Assembly: GCA_913020435.1 (NCBI GenBank)
Contig: CAJVZZ010000013.1
Location: 32,684 to 96,683, forward strand
Origin: an uncultured Flavobacteriales bacterium
GTDB taxonomy: Bacteria; Bacteroidota; Bacteroidia; Flavobacteriales_G; Salibacteraceae
Direction of reading: 5' to 3'
DNA: 64,000 nucleotides
The notes beneath the pieces were generated by a model. The model saw only the letters and a program-made list of their open reading frames with translations. It had not been told where the DNA came from and did not search any database. The position numbers and the translations under genes are program-made. This document shows, piece after piece, positions 15,713 through 24,755 of this stretch. The stretch's first letter is position 1. Each line of letters starts with the position of its first letter.

Positions 15713-18436
15713 TTAAATTTTTACGAATCGACTAATATAAGATTCAGCATCAACTGGGAACCTAATAATATAGGTTCCCACTGGTAAGTGCTGAATATTT
15801 CCAGAAATTTTATTGTTTTCGACATGCCACTCAATATCCACAGCGTTACCTAGTGAATTATAAACTTGGATATCTTGTATGGAAAACTCATCAATTTCGT
15901 GGATTCTCAATGCAACGTTCGTTCTTGCTGGATTTGGAAACAGAATTGCTTTTTGCAATTGTCCTTCCGTTACATTAGCAATTATATTATCGGATTGGGT
16001 CACATAAGAACTAAATACTCCACCACCATGAGTAGCGACACCTAAATACCCATCCGCAGCTCTATAATCAATTGCAGTTACAACGTGCGAACCAATTTCT
16101 GACTCACTTACCCGATCCCAAACCGTGCTATTACTATCAATATTTAGAGTGCCGAATAAACCCACACTTGTTCCCAGCAGCAACCAAGAAGCATCTCTCA
16201 ATTCGACGAACTTTGCTACCCTGCACGATGGTCCATCGTTAATTTGAGCAAATTGAGCAGGTATCCCTGGCTGAATTTTACCTTCAATATTTCCTGATAT
16301 ATTTTCCCACGAATCTCCTCCTGTTTCAGAATAAAACACACTGTATACGTTATAATTTGAAAATACGACAACCACTTTCTTTGCGTCTTTTGGATGCACT
16401 GCAATTGAAGAAACAAAGCCATTAGAGTTTGGAATAGTTACATTTTTATATGTGTAATTAGCATTTGAGCTATCTACTCGAACAACGGCGCCACCACTAG
16501 TTCCAAAATATAAAATATTTGCAGGTTCTTTGCTTACTTCCACTGCGCTGATTACTCCTGATACTCCTGAAATGTTTAGTTGTTCCCAGTTTTCAGTTTG
16601 CTTGACAAACTGGTTGTCTAATTCAAAAACGGAAATATCGCTATTGCGCCACAAGACATTCCCATTTGGTAGAAACAATATTCTATTGTCATTAGGATCA
16701 ATAGTGTATGGGTTAATAAACAAATAATTACTGGGAGCAATTGGATCTATACGAGCAAATCCAATACGATTACCCGATCCATCAACAGCAACTTTAAATA
16801 ATCCCGCTTGTTGTTTTGCAGCTAGAAAATAAGGGGAGTAATCAAGGAAATGGCAATAAGCCCCATCATAATCAACTGGCATGCTCCAAGAATGAAGACT
16901 ATCCGCCAAGTAATATAATGTCCCATTATCTTGAAGACCACCAACCATCTTTTTAGAACCTACTTTTTTATCCAATGCCAAAGTGTAAAATTGAGTAGTG
17001 ACGTAACCGTTATTCAGTGATTCCCAAACAACTTGTTTGGAGTATAAATCTCTACTCAAATGAATTCCACCATCTGAGCCTGTTAAAATAATCTTAGAAT
17101 CAGTTGGATGAAAAACTACTGTATGCACATCGGGATGATGGTTTGGATATATCTGATAAAAAGGCGTATCTATTTTATGATAATATCCGCCGGCAAACTT
17201 ATCATCCCCTTTAGTAGAGAATCCATTATGACTAATATTTAAGTTTACTCCAGCTAATGCAACGGTATTACTATCATGAGGTGAAACTTTAATATCCATG
17301 CAATATCCCGTCTGAGAATGATAATCATCAAAAGGCCATATTCCTTTAGGTAAATTCATAGAAAGATTCTCCCAGTTCCCGCCTAATCCGCTGCCATTTC
17401 CTGAGTTGTAAGTGTATTTGAAAAGTGAATGATACCCGTTACGCCCTAAAAACTCACTTTTTTGTCCTGAATTTGGACTTTCAAATAATACAAACATTGA
17501 GTTTTCATTCTGCTGATTCAAACCAATTATTCCTCGACCTAAATTAGGTGCTGGAGTTTTTACTAAGTTAAAACTGAGACCATCTGTACTTCTAAATAAA
17601 CCGCTTGCACTTCCTATTCCTGAACTTATCGCAGCATACCAAATTCCAGAACTAGTCTGTACAAGATCGATGATTTGATTTGCCGCTCCATTTCCATGAA
17701 CATTGAGCCAGGTTACTCCTTGATTTTTACTTCTAAAAATACCACTAGGCGTAGCCAACAATAAAACAGTGCTAGAAGATTGATTATCCACCAATATCTT
17801 CCAACTCAGATCTAAGCTATCTTGTCGCTGAGGAGAGTCATTTATGAAACTACCCAATCTATTCCAAGTTTCGCCAAAATCATTTGAAACTAAAACACCA
17901 TCACCACCAAAATGCGCCGAAAAATTTGCCGCTCCCTGAGAAGCTCCCCTTGCCTCTCCAGTACTTGCGTACCACATATTTTCTTTACCGATACGTGGAT
18001 CTTGTGTTATCCAGGTAATAGATAAATTGTGTTCGTGAGTACTTACTTTATTCCAGCTTTTACCTTCGTTTTTACTTAGAAAAATTCCGCCAGAGGCTGC
18101 TCCTGCGATTATTCTAGTTGGGTTTGATCGATCAATAGTAAGCGCTCTAGTTCTGCCTCCAATATTGTATGGACCTCTATTCTTCCATTGCAATTCTCCC
18201 GATCTTGCCCCTAGAGGAAAGTGTTCTGAAACAAAGTCTAAATCTGATTTTCGAATATTAGCTGGTACTTTGCCTGTAGAAGGATCCTGCAACTGCATTT
18301 TCCACCAATTAGCATCGGCTTTTTCTGCAATAGGATTGCTTTTACCTAGGAATTCTTTCCGATTGTTGGATCCAAACCAAATCAGTAAGAACGTGAGAAT
18401 AATAAACACACTAATTGTAAATCCCTTTGAACCCAT
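15713..18436 (-). CDS. Large secreted Asp-box (BNR/sortilin-like) protein with T9SS type A sorting domain, paralogue of the 12451 gene
   Basis: About 907 residues with the same plan as its neighbour: N-terminal hydrophobic signal, WWKMQLQDPSTGKVPANIR leader, RGPYNIGGRTRALTID, Asp-box blades (SKNEGKSW, SNDFGETW, SKNQGVTW, SETGGDSW), and a C-terminal sorting domain (LFPNPART to SRFVKI). The ATG at 18436 is chosen. The longer track frame begins with TTG at 18448, inside an exact TAnnTTTG promoter element, so translation cannot start there if that promoter is used. It is the first gene of a three-gene operon. The large divergence between the paralogues suggests an old duplication. Confidence 0.85.
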   Translation of the reverse strand: MGSKGFTISVFIILTFLLIWFGSNNRKEFLGKSNPIAEKADANWWKMQLQDPSTGKVPANIRKSDLDFVSEHFPLGARSGELQWKNRGPYNIGGRTRALTIDRSNPTRIIAGAASGGIFLSKNEGKSWNKVSTHEHNLSITWITQDPRIGKENMWYASTGEARGASQGAANFSAHFGGDGVLVSNDFGETWNRLGSFINDSPQRQDSLDLSWKILVDNQSSSTVLLLATPSGIFRSKNQGVTWLNVHGNGAANQIIDLVQTSSGIWYAAISSGIGSASGLFRSTDGLSFNLVKTPAPNLGRGIIGLNQQNENSMFVLFESPNSGQKSEFLGRNGYHSLFKYTYNSGNGSGLGGNWENLSMNLPKGIWPFDDYHSQTGYCMDIKVSPHDSNTVALAGVNLNISHNGFSTKGDDKFAGGYYHKIDTPFYQIYPNHHPDVHTVVFHPTDSKIILTGSDGGIHLSRDLYSKQVVWESLNNGYVTTQFYTLALDKKVGSKKMVGGLQDNGTLYYLADSLHSWSMPVDYDGAYCHFLDYSPYFLAAKQQAGLFKVAVDGSGNRIGFARIDPIAPSNYLFINPYTIDPNDNRILFLPNGNVLWRNSDISVFELDNQFVKQTENWEQLNISGVSGVISAVEVSKEPANILYFGTSGGAVVRVDSSNANYTYKNVTIPNSNGFVSSIAVHPKDAKKVVVVFSNYNVYSVFYSETGGDSWENISGNIEGKIQPGIPAQFAQINDGPSCRVAKFVELRDASWLLLGTSVGLFGTLNIDSNSTVWDRVSESEIGSHVVTAIDYRAADGYLGVATHGGGVFSSYVTQSDNIIANVTEGQLQKAILFPNPARTNVALRIHEIDEFSIQDIQVYNSLGNAVDIEWHVENNKISGNIQHLPVGTYIIRFPVDAESYISRFVKI

Positions 18437-18445
18437 AAAACATTT

Positions 18446-18453
18446 CAAATTTA
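18446..18453 (-). promoter_or_regulatory. -7 promoter element of the BNR operon
   Basis: Minus strand reads TAAATTTG, an exact TAnnTTTG match, 10 bp before ATG 18436. No good -33 TTG at the usual spacing. It implies a very short leader. Confidence 0.5.
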
Positions 18454-18508
18454 AGTTTAAACAAGCTTATAAAAATTAATTTTAATCGTTTTCTGAAACC
18501 GGTCGAAT

Positions 18509-19441
18509 CTAAATTTTTTCTTCCAATTTTTCGTATGAATGAATGTCTTTCACATTAAGGTGTGTAGACCCGTCTCTGTAAGTTTTATAAGCTGGTTTGA
18601 ACTTAGCATTAAAAATTATATCACCTTTAGTATAAGAGAACCTCGAATGAACAACTTGGCTAAATGAATCATCGAATCCTTTCAAAAGGACAAGTACCTC
18701 AGGGTTTAATTTCATTATTTCAGCTGGTGATTTATCACAAAACGGACTTTCTTCGTCGATAGGGTGCACTAAAGTCCAGTTTAACGGAAAGAAGTCAATG
18801 TTAGAAATATCTAATTTTAGTCGACTGTATGTTCTTCGGTACTCTCCATTAATTTCTTTGGTTGTTGCCAAAAGAAGCTTTGCCTCCATTTCCATAAGGA
18901 CATTATTCCTCATATTAACCGCTCTAAACATTAGACTAAACCCTCCTTTAAATGGACTTAATAAAATATTATTACTATATAAAATAATTGCTGAAGGCTG
19001 AGCAAATCGGCCATATAACACACCAGTGGCAATCGAAAAACTCATAAAGCCAACTAGTGCTTGAAACGATGCTATTATATTCACACCTATTCCTACAGGA
19101 GCTAAACCACCGTAACCAACCGTGGTAAACGTTTGAAAACTAAAAAATAATGCTGTTAGAAAATCACTTCCAAATTTATGAGTGCGATAACCTTGAATTC
19201 CATCTACTCCTACCAATAAATATGAAAGGGCGAATAGCGCATTGGTGGCTATGTAAGTCACAAGAATAATGGTAATAAACTTGAGCCAAGTTATATTTAG
19301 AAAAAACTGATATAAATGTCGAATGGCGGGCCCAAGGCCCTCTCTATATATATTAAACGAGCCATCGGGATTAATTATCCTTTGTGTTTGTTTATCATAT
19401 TCTTCGCCTAATCCAGGATCACTTAAGTGCTCTTTCGCCAT
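18509..19441 (-). CDS. Inward-rectifier (KirBac-type) potassium channel
   Basis: Two membrane helices (FITIILVTYIATNALFALSYLL and IASFQALVGFMSFSIATGVLYG) flank a pore loop with the selectivity filter TVGYGG. Immediately after TM2, GRFAQPSAIILYSNN leads into the cytoplasmic immunoglobulin-like IRK domain (FRAVNMRNNVLMEMEAKLLLA and onward). At 310 residues the length fits KirBac. It would move K+ across the inner membrane. It lies 49 bp downstream of a response-regulator gene on the same strand, so it may be co-transcribed with the two-component system. Confidence 0.93.
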   Translation of the reverse strand: MAKEHLSDPGLGEEYDKQTQRIINPDGSFNIYREGLGPAIRHLYQFFLNITWLKFITIILVTYIATNALFALSYLLVGVDGIQGYRTHKFGSDFLTALFFSFQTFTTVGYGGLAPVGIGVNIIASFQALVGFMSFSIATGVLYGRFAQPSAIILYSNNILLSPFKGGFSLMFRAVNMRNNVLMEMEAKLLLATTKEINGEYRRTYSRLKLDISNIDFFPLNWTLVHPIDEESPFCDKSPAEIMKLNPEVLVLLKGFDDSFSQVVHSRFSYTKGDIIFNAKFKPAYKTYRDGSTHLNVKDIHSYEKLEEKI

Positions 19442-19490
19442 ATATCAAATATAGAAGATTCAATGACCTACTCAATGGAATGAATAGTCT

Positions 19491-20189
19491 TCAACTGTCT
19501 GTCAATCGAAATCCTATACCGTGCACATTTTCTATTTTTATCGAAGTATCTGGACTTAAATATTTTCGCAATCTACTTATAAACACATCCATGCTTCTTC
19601 CTAGAAAATAATCGTTTTCACCCCAAACCAACTTCAGTGCTACTTCTCTTTCTAAGACACTATTTTGATGAATGAAAAGTAATCTTAGTAATTCAGCTTC
19701 TTTTTTTGTGAGTTCGGAAACGGATCCATTTGTAGTCAATTTCAAATTTCTATAATCAAATTTAGAATTGCCTAATTCAAATATTTCTTTTCCCTTAACT
19801 TCATCTATTAACTTTCTATTTGAGCGACGAAGAATAGCGTTTACTCTGGCCAATAATTCTTCAAACGCAAATGGCTTTGTTAGATAGTCATCTGCACCAG
19901 CACCAAATCCTTCAACCTTGTCAGCAATCATACTTTTAGCTGTCAAGAATAAAATAGGTATATCTAGATTCATTTTCCGAATATCATTTGCCAATGTAAA
20001 CCCATCTTTTTTCGGCAACATAACATCAAGAATACAAATATCAAATTTACCTTCGTAAAAAACCTCAAAGCCAGAAAGTCCATCTTTCGCAAGTGTCACT
20101 TTAGCTCCTGCATCAACCAAGTTATCTTTAATCACGAAGCCTAAACTGGCATCATCTTCTACTAATAATATTGACTTTCCTTCAATCAT
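19491..20189 (-). CDS. OmpR-family response regulator
   Basis: Receiver domain at residues 1-120 with EDDASLG, phospho-acceptor Asp in CILDVMLPKKDG, and Lys in LTKPFAFEEL. A winged-helix DNA-binding domain follows (SELTKKEAELLRLLFIHQNSVLEREVALKLVWG and VFISRLRKYLS). The length of 232 residues is normal. It overlaps its cognate kinase gene by 4 bp. Target genes are unknown; the downstream Kir channel gene is the nearest candidate. Confidence 0.93.
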   Translation of the reverse strand: MIEGKSILLVEDDASLGFVIKDNLVDAGAKVTLAKDGLSGFEVFYEGKFDICILDVMLPKKDGFTLANDIRKMNLDIPILFLTAKSMIADKVEGFGAGADDYLTKPFAFEELLARVNAILRRSNRKLIDEVKGKEIFELGNSKFDYRNLKLTTNGSVSELTKKEAELLRLLFIHQNSVLEREVALKLVWGENDYFLGRSMDVFISRLRKYLSPDTSIKIENVHGIGFRLTDS

Positions 20190-21463
20190 TTAATTATTGG
20201 AATTTTAAGTACAAAAACACTTCCTGAGTCTTCATTTTTTTCTACAGAAATTGAACCTTTATGTGCTTCCATAATCACTTGTGCGTAATATAAACCAAGT
20301 CCAAATCCCTTCACATTATGCAAGTTGCCCGTTGGAACTCTATAGAATTTATCAAAAATATATTTCACATCTACCGATTTCATTCCTATTCCGTTGTCCT
20401 GAACTCTAACTTCGATATTATTTCCTTTTTCATGCACAAGAATTTTAATTTCAGGATCTACTTCACAATACTTTATTGCATTATCAATCAGATTACTCAA
20501 CACATTATACATATGAATTTTATCCAGTTTAACCTCAAGGTTTTTATTGGGAATATCACTATGGATTGTCCCTGATTTTTCCTCAATTATCGTTTTAAAA
20601 GTTGATATACCATCTGAGACAAGTTCAGCCAAATTGCAGGTTTCAAATTGCATTTCTACCTTATCTTTATCCAAACTAGCTATTTGTAAAACCTTTTCTA
20701 CCTGCAGCTGCAATCGCTTATTCTCTTTTTTTATAATCTCAGCATAATTACGAATCCGCTCTGGCTGATTCTCTATACCTGGTTTCAATAAAACTTCGGT
20801 AGAAAGTGAAATGGTCGAAATTGGCGTTTTCAATTCATGAGTCATATTATCTATAAAGTCATTTTTAGTATCCCCAAGCCGTTTTTGCTTTAGGATAATA
20901 TTGATGGTATAAGCAAAGAAAGCTGCAAGTACCAATAACAACAAAGAAGAAAAAATCCAGAAATTCAAACGATCTATGACCATTTTGGTTTTATTAGAAA
21001 AATAGACCGAGAAATAATGACCGTCATCGCTCCGCCAATTCACAATAGTGGATGGTGTTTCCTTTTCCACTGCTTTACCTTGGTCAATCTTTACAACCTT
21101 TGTAAAAACTATAGAATCATTAAAACAGTTATATAAATTATATTCAAAATCAAGGTTAATTTCTTGCTTTTTGAATTCTTGTGTAAGCAATGCCTCAATA
21201 AAATCTGGATCAGGATTTTCATTAGTTTTTACAATAAAAGTTTGATCCTCTACCTGTTTAACTGGGTCTAGCAATAAACTCTCATCTCCCTGGTGTTTTT
21301 GAATAGCACGTGAGGCTTGAATAAGTGCTTGGGTAATATCATAATTGAGTTGAGTAACTTGCAGTTCGTAAGCTCTGCGAATCCAAATGAGCTGGACTGA
21401 TACAATTCCTACCAGCAAAATGGTCGCCATTATTATTACAAGTCTTATCGTGGAATTTTTCAC
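20186..21463 (-). CDS. Membrane sensor histidine kinase, partner of the OmpR-type regulator
   Basis: TM1 (RLVIIMATILLVGIVSVQLIWI) is followed by a periplasmic sensor of about 140 residues with no recognised fold. TM2 is WIFSSLLLLVLAAFFAYTI. The kinase core has the H-box FIDNMTHELKTPISTI, N-box LSNLIDNAIKYC, and G-boxes DNGIGM and GFGLGLYYAQVI. It is the first gene of the operon and its stop overlaps the regulator start (4 bp). The stimulus cannot be read from sequence. Confidence 0.93.
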   Translation of the reverse strand: MKNSTIRLVIIMATILLVGIVSVQLIWIRRAYELQVTQLNYDITQALIQASRAIQKHQGDESLLLDPVKQVEDQTFIVKTNENPDPDFIEALLTQEFKKQEINLDFEYNLYNCFNDSIVFTKVVKIDQGKAVEKETPSTIVNWRSDDGHYFSVYFSNKTKMVIDRLNFWIFSSLLLLVLAAFFAYTINIILKQKRLGDTKNDFIDNMTHELKTPISTISLSTEVLLKPGIENQPERIRNYAEIIKKENKRLQLQVEKVLQIASLDKDKVEMQFETCNLAELVSDGISTFKTIIEEKSGTIHSDIPNKNLEVKLDKIHMYNVLSNLIDNAIKYCEVDPEIKILVHEKGNNIEVRVQDNGIGMKSVDVKYIFDKFYRVPTGNLHNVKGFGLGLYYAQVIMEAHKGSISVEKNEDSGSVFVLKIPIIK

Positions 21464-21548
21464 GTTGTAAAGCTAAACCCAAAAATGAGAGCAAACATCA
21501 AAGTTAACAACGGTTTAAGAAAAGAAATGACTTGGACTGCAAGTTGAA

Positions 21549-21581
21549 TTGTACTTTTTTTCTTAATTCAATATACCTTCG
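21549..21581 (+). promoter_or_regulatory. Promoter of pdxH
   Basis: TTG at 21549-21551, 22 bp, then TACCTTCG (one mismatch to TAnnTTTG) at 21574-21581. It puts the transcript start next to the ATGs at 21586/21592, so the ORF-track start at 21532 cannot be used from this promoter. Confidence 0.45.
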
Positions 21582-21585
21582 CAGT

Positions 21586-22233
21586 ATGGGAATGATAAAT
21601 ACGTTTATAAACGAAGTGAGACACGATTTTAGTAATCAAGAATTGGATGAAAAATCAGTAGAACCAACACCTATAAAGCAAGTCGAAAAATGGATTCAAG
21701 AAGCTGTTGATTCAAAAGTTTCGGAAGCAAATGCCATGAGTATCTGCACTGTCAATCAAAACGGAGCTCCGTCCTCAAGAATTGTTTATGCAAGAGGAAT
21801 AAGTGAAGACGGAATTATTCTTTACACCAATTACAACAGTCAAAAAGGACAAGATTTAGAAGTAAATCCAAGTGTTTCTCTACTATTTTTCTATCCAGAA
21901 TTGGAAAGGCAAATTCGTATTGATGGAACAATTCAAAAACTCCCAGAACAAGAATCGGATAATTACTTTAATGCGCGTCCAACAGAAAGTAAACTTGGAG
22001 CATGGGCTAGTGAACAAAGCAGCACTATTGAATCTAGAGCAACTTTAGAAAAACGTACTGAGTTTTTCAGAGAAAAATTCGGTACAGAGATACCTCGTCC
22101 TCCACATTGGGGCGGATATATTGTAAAACCAACCAAATTTGAGTTTTGGCAAGGTAGACCTGCACGATTACACGATAGATTGGTTTTTGAAAAAGCGGAT
22201 AAGGATTGGACAATATTCAGAATAGCTCCATAG
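21586..22233 (+). CDS. pdxH: Pyridoxamine 5'-phosphate oxidase
   Basis: FMN-dependent oxidation of PNP or PMP to pyridoxal 5'-phosphate. Diagnostic PdxH segments are present: AMSICTVNQNGAPSSRIVYA, YTNYNSQKGQDLEVNP, RQIRIDGTIQ, ESKLGAWASEQSS, and the C-terminal signature PPHWGGYIVKPTKFEFWQGR followed by RLHDR. About 215 residues from ATG 21586 is the usual size; ATG 21592 is equally possible. The glycosyltransferase gene follows after 1 bp, so the two are co-transcribed. Confidence 0.95.
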   Translation: MGMINTFINEVRHDFSNQELDEKSVEPTPIKQVEKWIQEAVDSKVSEANAMSICTVNQNGAPSSRIVYARGISEDGIILYTNYNSQKGQDLEVNPSVSLLFFYPELERQIRIDGTIQKLPEQESDNYFNARPTESKLGAWASEQSSTIESRATLEKRTEFFREKFGTEIPRPPHWGGYIVKPTKFEFWQGRPARLHDRLVFEKADKDWTIFRIAP

Positions 22234-22234
22234 A

Positions 22235-23494
22235 ATGACCAACAATTACTTACAAAAATTTGGTTTTGTTGAGCCTCAAATAAAAGAAACTCCAAATCCA
22301 AATGTGGGATTATTTGTGGTTATCCCTTGCTTTGATGAGCCTGACCTTATCTCAACACTTCAAAGTTTAAATAACTGCGATAGACCCAAATTAGATGTAG
22401 AAATTATTACTGTAATTAATGCTGGTAAAAACACAGATTCTTCTATAAAGCAAAGAAATTCGGAAACCTTAATAAGAGCGAAAAATTGGGCTAGAGAAAA
22501 CACAAAAGAAGGATTCACCTTTCTTTTTCTTGAACAACAAAACTTGCCAATAAAACATGCTGGAGTTGGTCTGGCTAGAAAAATTGGAATGGATGAAGCT
22601 GTTCACCGAATCGATCAATTGCAGCTAGGTGACGCACCTATTATTTGCTTTGATGCAGATGCTATATGTGATAAAAATCATTTAGTAGAAATAGAAAAAG
22701 CTTTTCAAGCAAATCCAACAGCCAAAGGAGCATCAATTTACTTTGAACATCCAATAACCGGATCTGAATTTGACCTTTTTGTCTATCAATTTATTATCGA
22801 TTATGAATTGCATTTGCGTTATTACAAAAATGCTTTTGAATTTACGGGTCACCCCCAGGCATGTTACACAATCGGAAGCAGTATGGCAGTAATGTCAAGT
22901 GCCTATCAAAGCCAAGGGGGTATGAATAAAAGAAAGGCGGGTGAGGACTTCTATTTCATGCAAAAAATTATAGAGCGATTTCCTGTTATTGAAATAAATA
23001 CTACTAGAGTAATCCCATCGCCGAGACCTTCACACCGTGTTCCGTTTGGCACAGGACGAGCGATAAGTGAATTTCAAGAAGGGAAAAATTCAGACGAAAC
23101 CTATGCGTTTGAACCTTTCAATGATTTACGTCTGTTTATTGATCGACTGCCTTTGATTTACAAAAATCAACAATTGAAAAATCTAGATACCTTAGAATCT
23201 ATACCTGTAAGTATTCGAGATTTTCTAGTGGATCAAAATTTCGAAGAACGTATTCCTGATTTATTAGAATACGGAAAAACATGGGAAACCTTTCAAAAGC
23301 GATTTTTCAACTGGTTCAATGCATTTCGAGCCTTAAAGTTCGTACATTTTGCTAGAGATAATTATTATCCTAATAAATCACTAAGTTCTGAAATCACAAA
23401 ACTTTGTACAATGAAGAATATGAAATCAGTCTCCATGAATTCGAACTCTGAATTATTGGCAATATTTCGTAAAACAGATAAAGAGCGTGTTTAA
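22235..23494 (+). CDS. Family 2-like glycosyltransferase
   Basis: GT-A fold enzyme of 419 residues. The N-terminal nucleotide-sugar part shows LFVVIPCFDEPDLISTLQSL. A DAD metal-binding motif follows in IICFDADAICDKNHL. Later segments GSSMAVMSSAYQSQGGM and KAGEDFYFMQKI resemble GT2 acceptor-side motifs (ED in GEDF). The roughly 170-residue C-terminal part is helical and family-specific. No membrane segments are seen, so it is probably cytoplasmic. It is coupled to pdxH by position only; substrate unknown. Confidence 0.75.
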   Translation: MTNNYLQKFGFVEPQIKETPNPNVGLFVVIPCFDEPDLISTLQSLNNCDRPKLDVEIITVINAGKNTDSSIKQRNSETLIRAKNWARENTKEGFTFLFLEQQNLPIKHAGVGLARKIGMDEAVHRIDQLQLGDAPIICFDADAICDKNHLVEIEKAFQANPTAKGASIYFEHPITGSEFDLFVYQFIIDYELHLRYYKNAFEFTGHPQACYTIGSSMAVMSSAYQSQGGMNKRKAGEDFYFMQKIIERFPVIEINTTRVIPSPRPSHRVPFGTGRAISEFQEGKNSDETYAFEPFNDLRLFIDRLPLIYKNQQLKNLDTLESIPVSIRDFLVDQNFEERIPDLLEYGKTWETFQKRFFNWFNAFRALKFVHFARDNYYPNKSLSSEITKLCTMKNMKSVSMNSNSELLAIFRKTDKERV

Positions 23495-23517
23495 TATTTC
23501 TACAAAAACAGCTAAAC

Positions 23518-23964
23518 CTATTCTTGAATGAATCGCAGATTGTAGGTCTCTACTTCATTTGAAACTCGAATAAAGTGAATTCCACTTTTCAATTCACTTA
23601 CATCTATTGTTGATTCGACGGTTAATGCTCCGCCCTGAACCTCAGCTCCTGTTAGGTCAATGATTTTATAATTAACATCATGATCAATACCTGAAACATT
23701 TAATTTACCTAGAACTGAGTTAGGAAAAATTGAAAGAGTGGAATGTTGATATCCGTTATTAATTCCAGAAGGAGCGTTATATCCTGCATTAGGAGATTAG
23801 TCTGCTTGAATCATGGACTTATCCAAAGCCTTTTGCAACATTACAGAGACTCTTATACGAGCAACTTCCCATTCTGAATTAATGACTTCAGAGTAGGTTT
23901 TTGATACAACATACCCTTTTGCAACAGGAGTAGAAATATCATTTTTTGAGCAACTTGGCTTCAC
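23518..23964 (-). pseudogene. Remnant of a T9SS-exported protein (C-terminal end, with in-frame stop)
   Basis: The frame from about 23964 reads SCSKNDISTPVAKGYVVSKT and on to MLQKALDKSMIQAD, then a TAA stop. It continues in the same frame as SPNAGYNAPSGINNGYQHST and a full T9SS type A sorting domain (LSIFPNSVLGKLNVSG, ELKSGIHFIRVSNE, LRFIQE) ending with TAG at 23518. No signal peptide or proper start is present; upstream there is a stop at 23968-23970. It appears to be the tail of a secreted protein gene that lost its 5' part and acquired a nonsense mutation. Missed by the ORF track because each piece is short. Confidence 0.65.
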
Positions 23965-24099
23965 TATTTAAAACAGTTCAAATAGCGAATAAGGAAATAT
24001 AAATACTTTTAATTTTCTATTGAATTAGAATGCAAGAAAACAGGAAAGCTTTGCAACTTTCTGTATGCTTCAAAACAATTTAATTTAATAAAGAATAAT

Positions 24100-24711
24100 T
24101 TATGGAATCTGCATGTACTTATGAGTCTGCAATGATATTTGCCACTCTGAATTCGCTTTAACGTAGTTAATAACTTGCGGTAGCATCTCTTCTTCCCTGC
24201 TCCATTCTGGCTGAAAGTACAAAGCGCAATTCTCAGAAACGGATTTAGCATGTTCCTTAGCCCAATCAAAATCCATAGAACGTACCACCACCACCTTTAA
24301 TTCATGAGCTTTTTTCAAACTTGAAGGCAAACAAGGTTTCCTACGTTTAGGCGAAACTACAATCCAATCCCAAAGACCGGTGATTTCATATGCTCCGGAA
24401 GTTTCTAACCAAAGATTAAATCCGGCAGATTTCAATTCCTTCGTTAATTCAACAAGATCATACATGCATGGCTCACCACCAGTGATAACAATGTTTTTTG
24501 CTTCTGCTTCGCTGGCGCAATTGATAATTTCTTCAATTGTCATTTTAGGGTGACCATCGTCCCAGCTTTCCTTAACATCACACCAAGGGCAACCTAAATC
24601 GCAGCCACCTATTCTAAAAAAATAAGATGCTTTACCTGCATTTCTTCCTTCACCTTGAATGGTGTAGAAGTGTTCCATAATAGGAAAAGAAATTGGGGAA
24701 GTATTTACCAT
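24100..24711 (-). CDS. queE: 7-carboxy-7-deazaguanine synthase (radical SAM)
   Basis: Third step of preQ0/queuosine synthesis, converting 6-carboxytetrahydropterin to 7-carboxy-7-deazaguanine. Substrate-side motif YTIQGEGRNAGKASYFFRIG is followed by the radical-SAM cluster motif CDLGCPWCD (Cx3Cx2C). IVITGGEPCMYDL binds SAM. The C-terminus ends QTHKYMQIP as in QueE. At 203 residues the length is normal. With the queD-like gene at 6.0 kb this gives two of the pathway genes, at unlinked loci. Confidence 0.95.
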   Translation of the reverse strand: MVNTSPISFPIMEHFYTIQGEGRNAGKASYFFRIGGCDLGCPWCDVKESWDDGHPKMTIEEIINCASEAEAKNIVITGGEPCMYDLVELTKELKSAGFNLWLETSGAYEITGLWDWIVVSPKRRKPCLPSSLKKAHELKVVVVRSMDFDWAKEHAKSVSENCALYFQPEWSREEEMLPQVINYVKANSEWQISLQTHKYMQIP

Positions 24712-24755
24712 AATTGGTCGGCAAAAATAACATTAACGCAATTGCGAAAGACCAA

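Noticed and set aside
23820-23835. Stop-codon readthrough to make the T9SS tail
   Set aside because: The upstream part has no start or signal peptide, so a nonsense mutation in a decayed gene is simpler than recoding.
24009-24269. 86-residue minus-strand ORF
   Set aside because: Alternative frame of the 3' part of queE; no start context or homology seen.
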